Origin: Hymenobacter sp. CRA2
Lineage (GTDB): Bacteria; Bacteroidota; Bacteroidia; Cytophagales; Hymenobacteraceae
Length of the DNA: 64,000 bases
Reading direction: 5' to 3'
Assembly (NCBI RefSeq): GCF_002007105.1
Contig: NZ_MVBC01000008.1
Span: 124,001 to 188,000 of the forward strand
Positions 42,478-50,813 of this stretch are shown in pieces (position 1 is the first letter of the stretch; each line of letters opens with the position of its first letter). Under the pieces are notes generated by a model, which saw nothing but the letters and a program-made list of their open reading frames with translations, was not told the origin of the DNA and did not search any database. Made by a program: the position numbers and the translations under genes.

Positions 42478-43077
42478 ATGACTGTACTCTCCCGCCCCAT
42501 AGGCCTGCTGCTGTTGGCCGGCTCCCTGCTTACCGCCTGCGACTCGGAGCCCAAACGAACCCAAGTCCAGGCGGCGCCCACCCCTGAACCCGTGCAGTAC
42601 CCCACCGGGCCCGATTCGGCCACGGCCGTAGCGGCGCTGCCCAAGCAACGGCTATTGTCGCAGAGCGTGAGCCGGCACGTATTTTCCACCGCACGTGACC
42701 AGGACTTATTCAGCCTGCAGTTGGTGGGCGACTCCGTGCAGCGGGCGGTGGTGCGCTTCTGTATCATCTCGGCCGCCGGCGACACGCTCTGGCGCGAGCA
42801 GTTTGCGGCCACGGCGCTACTGCCCACAGCCTTGCGCCGGGCACCCGCGGCCCGGCAGCAAGCCTACATGCTGGCGCAGTTTCGGGGCTTCCTGACCCAA
42901 AAACAGTTTGTGATGCCGGCCGTGCCACCCGGTACGGCACCAGCTTCTGGGGTGGAAGCCGGCGTGTGGACTGAGCTGCAGCAAACCGGCTTGCCCGGCT
43001 TCCGCTACGCCCAGGGCGACGCCCCGGCACGCCGGCTGGCCTACCTGCCCAGCCAGCGCAAAGCGGTGGCCTTCTAG
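42478..43077 (+). CDS. Lipoprotein of unknown function
   Basis: A 199-residue protein with a lipoprotein signal (MTVLSRPIGLLLLAGSLLTAC, lipobox LTAC) followed by DSEPKRTQVQAAPTPEPVQY, a disordered linker. The remainder (LFSLQLVGDSVQRAVVRFCIISAAGDTLWREQF) is a small alpha/beta region without a family I recognise. ATG 42478 fits the signal, whereas the longer upstream frame does not. Likely anchored in the inner or outer membrane. Confidence 0.7.
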   Translation: MTVLSRPIGLLLLAGSLLTACDSEPKRTQVQAAPTPEPVQYPTGPDSATAVAALPKQRLLSQSVSRHVFSTARDQDLFSLQLVGDSVQRAVVRFCIISAAGDTLWREQFAATALLPTALRRAPAARQQAYMLAQFRGFLTQKQFVMPAVPPGTAPASGVEAGVWTELQQTGLPGFRYAQGDAPARRLAYLPSQRKAVAF

Positions 43078-43128
43078 GCGCGCCCGCAAACCCGGACCCG
43101 TCCGGGAACCTAAGCCGCTGTTTGGTTG

Positions 43129-43136
43129 TACCTTTG
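43129..43136 (+). promoter_or_regulatory. -7 box abutting the rlmN start
   Basis: TACCTTTG, a full match to TAnnTTTG, ends 4 bases before the ATG at 43141. If used, transcription would start at or next to the start codon, giving a leaderless mRNA. Confidence 0.45.
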
Positions 43137-43140
43137 TGCT

Positions 43141-44214
43141 ATGATCACGCTGCCCATCGTCACCAAACGCGACATCCGCAAACTCACGCTCGACGAGCTG
43201 AAAGCCTTCTTCGTGGAGCACGGCGAAAAGCCTTTCCGCGCCAAGCAGGTAATGGAATGGCTATGGCGCAATGTGGCCACCAGCTTCAGCGAAATGAACA
43301 ACATTTCGCTGAGCACCCGCGAGTTGCTCGAGGCGCACTTTCGCATCAACTCGGTGCAGATCCATACCCAGCAGCAAAGCTCGGACGGCACCATCAAGTA
43401 TGCCTTCCGCCTGCACGACGGCCACCTCGTGGAGGGCGTGCTCATCCCGAAAGATGAGCGCATGACGGCGTGCATTTCCTCGCAGGTGGGCTGCTCGCTG
43501 ACGTGTAAGTTCTGCGCCACCGGCTACATGGAGCGCAAACGCAACCTCGACACGGCCGAGATTTTCGACCAGGTCGCCATCATCGCCCAGCAGGCCCAGG
43601 AGCACTTTGGTACCCCGCTCACCAACATCGTGTACATGGGCATGGGCGAGCCGCTGCTCAACTATGCCAACGTGCTCAAGAGCGTGGAGCGCATCACTGA
43701 CAACAAGGAGGGCCTGGGCATGGCCGCCCGCCGCCTCACGGTGAGCACCGCCGGCATCTCCAAGATGATCAAGAAGCTGGCCGACGACGGCTTCAAAGCC
43801 AACCTGGCCCTCTCGCTGCATGCGCCCACTGACGAGAAGCGCAACACCATCATGCCCATCAACGAGTCGAACTCGCTGCCGGTGCTGAAGGAGGCCCTGC
43901 AGCACTACCACCAGGTGACGGGCCGCATGGTGACCTACGAGTACATCGTGTTCGACAACTTCAACGACTCCATCGAGGACGCTAAGAACCTGCTGGAAAT
44001 TACGAAGTGGATTCCCTGCAAGGTCAACCTGATCGAGTACAACCCCATCGCGCCGGCTGCCTTCCTCAATGCGCAGGAGGACCGCCTCGTGCCCTTCATG
44101 AAGTACCTCGCCGACCGCGGCGTGCAGGTGAACGTGCGCCGTTCGCGCGGCAAGGACATTGACGCTGCCTGCGGGCAGCTAGCCACCAAGGAAGGCCAGC
44201 CCCAGCCGGCGTAA
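43141..44214 (+). CDS. rlmN: 23S rRNA (adenine-C2)-methyltransferase RlmN
   Basis: A 357-residue radical-SAM methyltransferase for A2503 of 23S rRNA and A37 of some tRNAs. The motif SQVGCSLTCKFCATG holds the CxxxCxxC cluster. KHPFRAKQVMEWLWRN-type start (here KPFRAKQVMEWLWRN) and NIVYMGMGEPLLNY, ALSLHAPTDEKRNTIMPIN, VNLIEYNP and the C-terminal VNVRRSRGKDIDAACGQLA with the methyl-carrying Cys are typical. ATG 43141 is preferred over codons further up. A TACCTTTG box lies just ahead of the start, and a 15-bp hairpin follows the stop. Confidence 0.95.
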   Translation: MITLPIVTKRDIRKLTLDELKAFFVEHGEKPFRAKQVMEWLWRNVATSFSEMNNISLSTRELLEAHFRINSVQIHTQQQSSDGTIKYAFRLHDGHLVEGVLIPKDERMTACISSQVGCSLTCKFCATGYMERKRNLDTAEIFDQVAIIAQQAQEHFGTPLTNIVYMGMGEPLLNYANVLKSVERITDNKEGLGMAARRLTVSTAGISKMIKKLADDGFKANLALSLHAPTDEKRNTIMPINESNSLPVLKEALQHYHQVTGRMVTYEYIVFDNFNDSIEDAKNLLEITKWIPCKVNLIEYNPIAPAAFLNAQEDRLVPFMKYLADRGVQVNVRRSRGKDIDAACGQLATKEGQPQPA

Positions 44215-44236
44215 CCGCTGTGCTTCACAAAGCATA

Positions 44237-44273
44237 CACGGCCCGCTACGCACAGTTTGCGTAGCGGGCCGTG
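44237..44273. terminator. 15-bp hairpin after rlmN
   Basis: CACGGCCCGCTACGC (44237-44251) pairs perfectly with GCGTAGCGGGCCGTG (44259-44273) with a 7-base loop. There is no T run, so it may be a weak terminator or mRNA stabiliser between two convergent genes. Confidence 0.55.
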
Positions 44274-44340
44274 CTGCGTAATAGCCTACCGGGCGCCATC
44301 TGGCTGCGGTCGGGCACAGGCTGCCGTCGGGGCGCGCTGG

Positions 44341-45003
44341 CTAACGGCCCAAGGACAGTAGGGCGTTGGGACAGTGCCGTTCCAGGTAGCTGGTTACCTG
44401 CGTGCTCATGTCCGCAACCCACGCCTGGGTATTGGCCTTAGCGCCGTGCACGCGCATGATTTGCGGTCCGTAGCCGTTGACCACCCGTAAAAAATCGGCG
44501 TGAAAAAGCTCCATCCGCTCTGCCGGCTTGCGGGTGGCAAAATCCCCGTTGGCTTGGTGGCGGGCCAGGCTCGCGCACAAGTCGTTGCCGATGGATTCCA
44601 GGAGCTGATCGGCAGGGCTGTGCGCGGCCACCGTATTGCTGAACGCGTTGTAGAGTTGCTGGCCGGCGGGGCAGTGTTTAATCAGTTCCAGCGCCACGGC
44701 AGTGGAAAACCCCTCGCTGAACTGCCGCCTCGCATCGGGCGAAGATGCCGAACGGCTGAGCCGCTCGGCGGCTTTTTCGTGCTTGGTAATGGCTGCCTCG
44801 ATGCCTCGCTCCAACTGCTCCTGCGCTTCGGCCGCCGAAAGAGAAGCGGCAGGGGAGCCCAGTTCTTTACAGGCATCAGCCGCAACCCGGCGGATCAGCT
44901 GCTGTTGCCCGGGGATGGTATCCGGGGGAGTTGGCGGGCCACCAGCTCGGGCCGCAGATATAGTCAACGCCCAGATAACTAACAGGAAATAGAAAAGCTT
45001 CAT
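44341..45003 (-). CDS. Exported hypothetical protein with two related halves
   Basis: A 220-residue protein with a signal peptide (MKLFYFLLVIWALTISAARAG). The two halves each begin with a helix carrying a Cys (RRVAADACKELGS and ESIGNDLCASLARHQ) and end with a short Cys motif (LELIKHCPAGQQL and YLERHCPNALL). This suggests an internal duplication with paired disulphides (four Cys). I recognise no family. It should be periplasmic or secreted. Confidence 0.6.
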   Translation of the reverse strand: MKLFYFLLVIWALTISAARAGGPPTPPDTIPGQQQLIRRVAADACKELGSPAASLSAAEAQEQLERGIEAAITKHEKAAERLSRSASSPDARRQFSEGFSTAVALELIKHCPAGQQLYNAFSNTVAAHSPADQLLESIGNDLCASLARHQANGDFATRKPAERMELFHADFLRVVNGYGPQIMRVHGAKANTQAWVADMSTQVTSYLERHCPNALLSLGR

Positions 45004-45063
45004 GCCGGCAAGGTAAGGCGGAGCCGGTCAGCCGCCTAATTCTATTCGCGGCGTGCTATAGCC

Positions 45064-46041
45064 TTACTGTTTCCAGCGGCCTTCGGCGTGGGGGCGGCCG
45101 GTCTTCTGCTCTTCTTTGCTTTCGCCGGGCGGCACCTCGCGCACTTCTATGCGGACGGCATGGGCTTTGGGCATTACGTGGGCGCCGTAACAGTCGGCGT
45201 ACTGCTGGGTAAGCTCGGCCCCGAAGAAGATGATGAGGGAGGAGTAGTAAATCCAGATCAGCAGCACAATGATGGAGCCCGCCGCGCCGAAGGCCGAGCC
45301 CGGGTCGGCGGTGCTGATGTAGAATGTGAGCAGGTATTTGCCGAGCACGAAGAGCAGAGCGGTGCAGGCGGCGCCCACCCACACGTCGCGCCAGCGGATG
45401 AGGGCGTCGGGCAGGAAGCGGTAAATCAGCGCGAAGAGCACCGTGGTGACGCTGAAGGACAGCACGAAATCGACCAGACGGATGAGCACTACGGCCACGT
45501 CGGGTAGAATGCGCTGCAGGTAACCGGTGAAAAAGCTGAGCGTGGCGCTGATGACGAACGAAATGAGCAGCAGCAGGGCCACGCTCAGGATAAGGCCAAA
45601 GGATAGCACCCGGTCGCGGACGAATTGCTTAATCACGCCCACGTTGTTATCCGTTTTCACGCGCAGGTTCCAGATGCTGTTGAGGCATTCCTGTAGGGTG
45701 ACGAAGAAAGTAGTGGCCGTGAAAATAAGCGTGCCAATGCCCAACGCCGCCGACATGCCGCCCTGACGCTGCTGGTTGAAGCTTTTGATGGAGTCCTGGA
45801 TGGTCTTGGCCGCGTCGGCGCTGACCAGGCCATTGAGCTGGGCAAACACCTGCCCTTGCACCGCCTCTTCCCCTAGCAGGGTGCCGGCCGTGGCAATGAC
45901 GATGAGCAGCAGCGGCGGCAAAGAGAGCACCGCGTTGTAGGACAGGGCGGCGGCGAGGCGCAGGGAGTTGTTCTCGTTGAACTGCGCGAACGTATTGCTC
46001 AGCAGCGAGGGCAGCGAAGAGAGGCGGAAATGAGAAGCCAT
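45064..46041 (-). CDS. YihY/BrkB family inner-membrane protein
   Basis: A 325-residue membrane protein. FNENNSLRLAAALSYNAVLSLPPLLLIVIATAGTLL is the N-terminal YihY block, followed by GTLIFTATTFFVTLQECLNSIWN and RFLPDALIRWRDVWVGAACTALLFVLGKYLLTFYIS with the conserved P-D-I-W-G-A-T-L-F region, then YGAAGSIIVLLIWIYYSSLIIFFGAELTQ. The family (formerly wrongly called RNase BN) has no agreed function. The C-terminal tail after residue 300 is charged and cytoplasmic. Confidence 0.9.
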   Translation of the reverse strand: MASHFRLSSLPSLLSNTFAQFNENNSLRLAAALSYNAVLSLPPLLLIVIATAGTLLGEEAVQGQVFAQLNGLVSADAAKTIQDSIKSFNQQRQGGMSAALGIGTLIFTATTFFVTLQECLNSIWNLRVKTDNNVGVIKQFVRDRVLSFGLILSVALLLLISFVISATLSFFTGYLQRILPDVAVVLIRLVDFVLSFSVTTVLFALIYRFLPDALIRWRDVWVGAACTALLFVLGKYLLTFYISTADPGSAFGAAGSIIVLLIWIYYSSLIIFFGAELTQQYADCYGAHVMPKAHAVRIEVREVPPGESKEEQKTGRPHAEGRWKQ

Positions 46042-46114
46042 GGCACGGAGCTAGGTCGGCGGAGTAAGTCTAGGCGGTACTACGGCCCCGGGGCTCCACG
46101 CGTTGACGAGGAGC

Positions 46115-46840
46115 TCAGCGTCGCAACGTCCAGCGCAGGGTTTCGGCTGGGGCTGCCTTAATGGCCGCGCTCAGCTCCTCGTCGCTGCCGAACTGCAGCT
46201 GGCGCAGCACGGCGGCTTCTACCGATACCTCAAATTCAGCGGCGGCAAAGGGCCACGGCGCCACCTGTACCGACTCATCGGCGCGCTGGCGCACGTCGTA
46301 GCGCTGGCCGTCGGGCCCCAGGCTGATTTCCAGGGCGCGCTCCATTTCGGGCAGTTCGCGGCGGCACAGAATCAGGCTGAGCCGGTCGCACCACTGCAGC
46401 AGGGCGTAGGCCTGCTGGGCCTCATCTTTCTTCAGCTTCAGCTCGCGGCGCCAGCGCTGCTGGCACTGGCGCTGCTCATCGAGAAAAACATCGATTTCGG
46501 GCTGCTGCCCGCGCAGCTCCTCGTACAGAAAGCTCATGTGCATGCTGGTGAGCAGGCTACGCCAGCGGCCCTGAAAGCGCGCCTCGTGCATGACTTCGGT
46601 GGCCTGCTCCAGCGAGAAGTCCTTCATGGTGAAGTCGGCCGGGGCGCCGGCGGGCGTGAGGGCGTAGCGGCCGTCCCAGCGGCGCTGGCCGTCGTCGTGC
46701 TGGGCGGCGGCGGCGAGCAGGCCCACCCACCGGTCGAGGGGCAGAAATGCAGGCCACTGGTGCAGCAGCTGGGCCGCCAGCAGGGCGTGGGCCTGTTGGT
46801 AAATCAGCTGCCAGCCGTCGGCGGTGTAGTTGACAATCAT
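46115..46840 (-). CDS. DUF3891 family protein
   Basis: A 241-residue cytoplasmic protein starting MIVNYTADGWQLIYQQAHALLAAQLLHQW, the family N-terminus (MIVxxxxxGWxLIxQxxHAxLAxxLAxxW). The HDD motif in AAQHDDG and HEARFQG, together with YALLQWCDRLSLILC, recalls the HD-like metal-dependent fold, although this is only a resemblance. The gene is 73 bases upstream of the YihY-family gene on the same strand. Function unknown. Confidence 0.75.
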   Translation of the reverse strand: MIVNYTADGWQLIYQQAHALLAAQLLHQWPAFLPLDRWVGLLAAAAQHDDGQRRWDGRYALTPAGAPADFTMKDFSLEQATEVMHEARFQGRWRSLLTSMHMSFLYEELRGQQPEIDVFLDEQRQCQQRWRRELKLKKDEAQQAYALLQWCDRLSLILCRRELPEMERALEISLGPDGQRYDVRQRADESVQVAPWPFAAAEFEVSVEAAVLRQLQFGSDEELSAAIKAAPAETLRWTLRR

Positions 46841-46981
46841 GGAGCAGATGGGGCCAGAGGTACGATGGAACCGGTTGCTTGATACGGGCTACTGGCCCCG
46901 GTAGCTACGGACGCTGACCGGTTACGCCGCAACTCCCGTGTGGTTTGCCCGGCGGCTGCTCACTTCCCGATGGACCGTTTG

Positions 46982-48169
46982 CTAAGCCTGATAAGCAGCG
47001 GTAGCCAGTGCCTGATGCGGCGCGGCTTTGCGCGCCGCCCGGGGCTTGAGGCCGAACAGCACCCGCAGCACCGAAAAACGCTCGATTACGGCGTAAAGAA
47101 GCGCGGTGAAGCCGAAGGTACCCAAGGCAATAATCAGGAATTTGGCGCCGTTGGTGGCGTGCCATTGCAGCACGTAGTAGCCCAGCACGATAAGCACCGT
47201 TTGGTGCAGAATGTAAAATGGGTACACCGCCTCGTTGGCGCGCTGTAGCAGCGGGGAGTTGCGGTTGAGGTAGCGCCGCCCAAAACCCACGCAGACGAGT
47301 ATCCAGCACCAGCAGTTGAAGCCCTGCACAGCGCGCTTGATGGCCCCGCCGATAAGAGCGTAATAATAGTCGTCGGCCCAGTAATAGAAGCTGAAAGCGG
47401 CCAGGCCCAGGGCCAGGAACAGGTAGCGCTGCCGCTCAGCGGCCTGCCAGAAGCCCGCCAAGGGGCCTAGCAGGTACCCATAGATGAACAGGGTCAGGTA
47501 GAAAGCGAAGTTAAACCAGTCCGAAACCAGGTTGCGGTGGTCGGGCCAGTAGGGGCGCAACACGAGCTGCAGCAGCACCAGCGGCAGCGCAAACAGCAGC
47601 ACGCGGCCCGGCTGCTGCAGCCACTGACTCAGGCGGGCCAGCGCGGCCTGCGCGGCCGGCTTGCGCAACTGCAGAAACAGGGGCAGGCTGAGCAGCGAGA
47701 AGGGCAGCAGGTAAGCAATAAACCACAGGTGGTTCCAGGAGAAGTTGCCCTTGGGGTAAGTGCCCTCGAAGTAGTGGGGGTAGAAGTCGAGCAGGGACGT
47801 ATAGCCGGCACCCTGCGTCAGCCGCTCGTAGTACACCTGTGGCACCACTACCACCAGCATGCCAAACACCAACGGCAGCAGCAGGCGCTGGAGCCGCTCG
47901 CCCGCAAACTGCCCGGCCGTGCGGCGCCTCAGGGCGAAGGTGGCGCCAACCCCGGAAATTACAAACAGCAGGGGCATGCGCCACTGGTTCAGGAACTCCA
48001 TGGGCAGCTCCAGCGCGGGGGTGCTGACTTGGCTCATGAGGTGGAATTTCCAGCCCACGAAAATCAGCCCGGTGTGGTAGAGTATCAGCAGACCGAAGGC
48101 CAGTACGCGGAGCCAGTCGAGGTCGTAGCGGCGGCTGGCCGTGGGAGGGGGGGAAGAGGCAAGGCTCAT
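46982..48169 (-). CDS. Acyltransferase family membrane protein
   Basis: A 395-residue protein with about ten membrane helices. The acyltransferase 3 block RYDLDWLRVLAFGLLILYHTGLIF carries the key His in LYHTG, and QWRMPLLFVISGVGATFALRRR is the second conserved block. A later region YPFYILHQTVLIVLGYYV has the family motif PFYILHQ. The family O-acylates envelope glycans or lipids. The upstream AraC gene on the same strand may control it. ATG 48169 (MSLASSPPPTASRRYDLDW) is used because longer starts add non-family residues. Confidence 0.85.
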   Translation of the reverse strand: MSLASSPPPTASRRYDLDWLRVLAFGLLILYHTGLIFVGWKFHLMSQVSTPALELPMEFLNQWRMPLLFVISGVGATFALRRRTAGQFAGERLQRLLLPLVFGMLVVVVPQVYYERLTQGAGYTSLLDFYPHYFEGTYPKGNFSWNHLWFIAYLLPFSLLSLPLFLQLRKPAAQAALARLSQWLQQPGRVLLFALPLVLLQLVLRPYWPDHRNLVSDWFNFAFYLTLFIYGYLLGPLAGFWQAAERQRYLFLALGLAAFSFYYWADDYYYALIGGAIKRAVQGFNCWCWILVCVGFGRRYLNRNSPLLQRANEAVYPFYILHQTVLIVLGYYVLQWHATNGAKFLIIALGTFGFTALLYAVIERFSVLRVLFGLKPRAARKAAPHQALATAAYQA

Positions 48170-48298
48170 CGTTGAGGAGGGGGTAGGTGAATCGATGCTC
48201 AAACCTACCCAGTGAGCCTCCCAAGCCACGACATACCTCGCAAACCCGGCGTACTGCCTTACAAGTCCGGACGCCACGACTCCGGCAAACCCGTGTTT

Positions 48299-49498
48299 TT
48301 ACTGCGCCACGGCACTTTTTCGAAATTGGGACGGAGTGGTCTGGGTATGCTTCTTAAAGGCCGCGTTGAACGCTGATTTCGAGTTGAAGCCGGCCGCAAA
48401 GCCGATTTCTTCCAGCTTCAGGTGCGTGGTTTCGAGGCTCAGGAGCTGGCGTTTTACTTCTTCGATGCGGTGCGCATTGATAAAGTCGAAGAAGTTTTGC
48501 TGGCACTGCTCGTTGATGACCTGGGAGAGGTGATGCGGCGGCAGACGCAGCAGGCTGGCCAACTCCGCCAACGACAGGTCGGGGTTGCGGTAGGGGTGAG
48601 CGGCATCCATCAGGGCGCGCAGCCGGGCCAGAATTTCCGAGGCGGCATCGGGGCTCAGTGCCGTTTTTTCATATTTCCGGCGCGGCGTAGCGGCCTCCGC
48701 CGGTGGGGCTTCGGGCGTAGTCTGCATGGCCAGCAGCGAGGACCGGCTGATGGCCCGCCCGCTCATGCTGTAGAAGAGCAGCGCAATGAGGGACGCCACC
48801 CACACGTCGCCGGCGTCGTTCATGTCGCCTGTGGTGGAGTGGAAATAGGTGGTGGCACCCACGTACACGAGCAGCAACAGCCCACAGCCCAGGCCCAGAC
48901 GCTTCAGCCAGCTAAGAGCCGGAGCCGAACTGGCCACCTGCTGGCGCTGATAAGCCAGCAGGACGCGTACCTGAAGCCCCGCGTACACCAGCAGGTAAGC
49001 ACCCAGCACGAGGTAAAAAGCCGCGTAGAACTGGGTGTAAGAGGCAAACCACCAGAAGTCGTGCGCGGCGGCCGGGGCAGCCGGGTGGGGCTGGTGAAAC
49101 GATTCGGCCACGGAACGCAGCTTCCAGGCCTCGCTCTGGGCGAAGAAGGGTACCATGTACACGGCGTGCACGGCAGCCGGCAGCAGGAGCAGCAGGTAGC
49201 GGGGCTGCCAGCGGAAGCCGGGCTCCGTCAGGCTACGGGTGTAGAGGTAGAGCAGCGGCGACACCACAAAGGCCAGCGGCTCGGTGAGGCCCACGAAATA
49301 GGGTGCAAACTGAATGTAGCCGGAGTAGCACAGCAAAATCTCCACGACCAGCAGGGCCAGGCTAAGCACCAGCAAACCCAGCAAGCGGTTGCTCAGCCGC
49401 ACGCCCTGAGGTGCGAAAAAGAACGTCCAGCTCAGCAGCAGGCCCTGCGCGGCCCCCAGCAGAATCAACACCGACCATAAGTTGAGAAAGGGCTGCAT
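48299..49498 (-). CDS. Membrane-anchored AraC-type transcription regulator
   Basis: A 399-residue protein with about seven N-terminal transmembrane helices (FLNLWSVLILLGAAQGLLLSW to WVASLIALLFYSMSG) and a C-terminal AraC DNA-binding domain (about 290-395). The latter has LSLAELASLLRLPPHHLSQVINEQCQQNFFDFINAHRIEEVKRQL and LEEIGFAAGFNSKSAFNAAFKKHTQTTPSQFR. This layout of a 7TM sensor plus AraC is common in Bacteroidota. It sits 129 bases upstream of an acyltransferase gene on the same strand. The signal is unknown. Confidence 0.9.
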   Translation of the reverse strand: MQPFLNLWSVLILLGAAQGLLLSWTFFFAPQGVRLSNRLLGLLVLSLALLVVEILLCYSGYIQFAPYFVGLTEPLAFVVSPLLYLYTRSLTEPGFRWQPRYLLLLLPAAVHAVYMVPFFAQSEAWKLRSVAESFHQPHPAAPAAAHDFWWFASYTQFYAAFYLVLGAYLLVYAGLQVRVLLAYQRQQVASSAPALSWLKRLGLGCGLLLLVYVGATTYFHSTTGDMNDAGDVWVASLIALLFYSMSGRAISRSSLLAMQTTPEAPPAEAATPRRKYEKTALSPDAASEILARLRALMDAAHPYRNPDLSLAELASLLRLPPHHLSQVINEQCQQNFFDFINAHRIEEVKRQLLSLETTHLKLEEIGFAAGFNSKSAFNAAFKKHTQTTPSQFRKSAVAQ

Positions 49499-49626
49499 GC
49501 GGATGCTGCGAAGAAGTACGGGGGACAGGCGGGGTATCGTCGGGCAGTAAGCGCCGTGCTGGAAAAGCTACCCTGCCCGTAAATAGCCGCGGGGCCACCA
49601 AGGCTTGACAACAGCCTGCAAAAGAA

Positions 49627-49657
49627 CGGTGCCACGACTTTCAGAGTCGTGGCACCG
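49627..49657. terminator. Terminator of tdh
   Basis: CGGTGCCACGACT (49627-49639) pairs with AGTCGTGGCACCG (49645-49657) around a five-base loop. On the minus strand it is followed by TTCTTTT. It begins seven bases after the tdh stop. Confidence 0.8.
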
Positions 49658-49664
49658 GGTGATT

Positions 49665-50660
49665 TTATTTCGCAGCGGCCAGCGGCGCCAGATACTCAGG
49701 CTCCTGCTGTAAGTGCTGCAGCATGTCGGCCGTCATCTTGTCCAGGTCGAACTGCGGCTGCCAGCCCCAGTCTTCGCGGGCGCGTGAGTCGTCGATGCTC
49801 TTGGGCCAGCTGTCGGCAATCTGCTGGCGCGAATCGGGCTGGTACGTGACCTGAAAATCGGGCAGGTGCTGCTGAATGCTGCGGGTGATTTCGGCCGGCG
49901 AGAAGCTCATGGCGCCCAGGTTGTAGCTGGTGCGGATTTTGATCTGCTCGGCGGGCGCGTGCATCAAATCCAGCGTGGCCTTCAGCGCGTCGGGCATGTA
50001 CATCATCGGCAGGTAGGTATCCTGCTGCAGAAAGCACTGGTAAGGCAACCCGTGCACGGCGTGGTGGTAGATGTCGACGGCGTAATCGGTGGTGCCGCCG
50101 CCGGGCAGGCTCTTGTAGCCGATCAGGCCGGGGTAGCGCAGGCTGCGCACGTCGAGGCCGTGGCGGCGGAAGTACCAGTCGAGCCACAGCTCGCCGGCCT
50201 GCTTGCTGATGCCGTACACCGTGCCGGGGTCCATCACGGTGTACTGCGGCGTGTTGTCGCGCGGGGTGTTCGGGCCGAACACGGCAATGGACGAAGGCCA
50301 GTAGATGCGCGGCTTGTCGTATTCGAGGGCGGCGTTGAGCACGTTGAACAGGCCGTCCATGTTCAGCTGCCAGCCGAACTCGGGCTGTTTTTCGGCCGTG
50401 GCCGAGAGCAGGGCGGCCAGGTGATACACCTGCTTGGGGCGGTAGCGCTGCATCACCTCGCCGAGGCGGGCGCGGTCGAGCACGTCGAGCTGCTCAAAGG
50501 GGCCGGCCTGGGCCAGCTCCGGGTGCTTGGGCAGGCGCACATCGGCCGCAATAACGTTGGAGGCGCCGTAGCGCTGGCGTAGTTCGTGGGTCAGCTCGAA
50601 GCCGAGTTGTCCGCCGGCGCCAATAACCAGAATTGTGTCGCCTGTGCCGGGTGTGCTCAT
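49665..50660 (-). CDS. tdh: L-threonine 3-dehydrogenase (SDR type)
   Basis: A 331-residue NAD-dependent extended-SDR enzyme that oxidises L-threonine to 2-amino-3-ketobutyrate. The N-terminal Rossmann loop is ILVIGAGGQLGFELTHEL; IYWPSSIAVFGPNTPRDNTPQ is the SDR-type Tdh signature, followed by VYGISKQAGELWLDWYFRRHG (YxxxK) and RYPGLIGYKSLPGGGTTDYAVDIYH. Kbl, the next enzyme of the pathway, is at 58230. ATG 50660 was chosen; the reading frame continues far upstream into antisense sequence of the patatin gene, which is not real coding. A TATCTTTG box lies 74 bases upstream. Confidence 0.92.
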   Translation of the reverse strand: MSTPGTGDTILVIGAGGQLGFELTHELRQRYGASNVIAADVRLPKHPELAQAGPFEQLDVLDRARLGEVMQRYRPKQVYHLAALLSATAEKQPEFGWQLNMDGLFNVLNAALEYDKPRIYWPSSIAVFGPNTPRDNTPQYTVMDPGTVYGISKQAGELWLDWYFRRHGLDVRSLRYPGLIGYKSLPGGGTTDYAVDIYHHAVHGLPYQCFLQQDTYLPMMYMPDALKATLDLMHAPAEQIKIRTSYNLGAMSFSPAEITRSIQQHLPDFQVTYQPDSRQQIADSWPKSIDDSRAREDWGWQPQFDLDKMTADMLQHLQQEPEYLAPLAAAK

Positions 50661-50734
50661 AAGTGGGGAAGTGGGGAAAACGGGTGGGGAATGCCGAATG
50701 GGAGCGTGGGAGCGGAGTGGCCCGCGGGCCGCCG

Positions 50735-50742
50735 CAAAGATA
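50735..50742 (-). promoter_or_regulatory. -7 box ahead of tdh
   Basis: Complement reads TATCTTTG (full TAnnTTTG match), 75 bases before the tdh start in the 153-bp gap shared with the divergent patatin gene. Confidence 0.45.
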
Positions 50743-50801
50743 CCGCCTTTGGCGGCGCCCGCCCGCACCCGGCGCCATGCAACCGCCGACCTTCGTACGG
50801 T

Positions 50802-50809
50802 TATCTTTG
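50802..50809 (+). promoter_or_regulatory. -7 box abutting the patatin start
   Basis: TATCTTTG ends 4 bases before the ATG at 50814, the same distance as at rlmN, which predicts a leaderless transcript. Confidence 0.45.
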
Positions 50810-50813
50810 GGGT

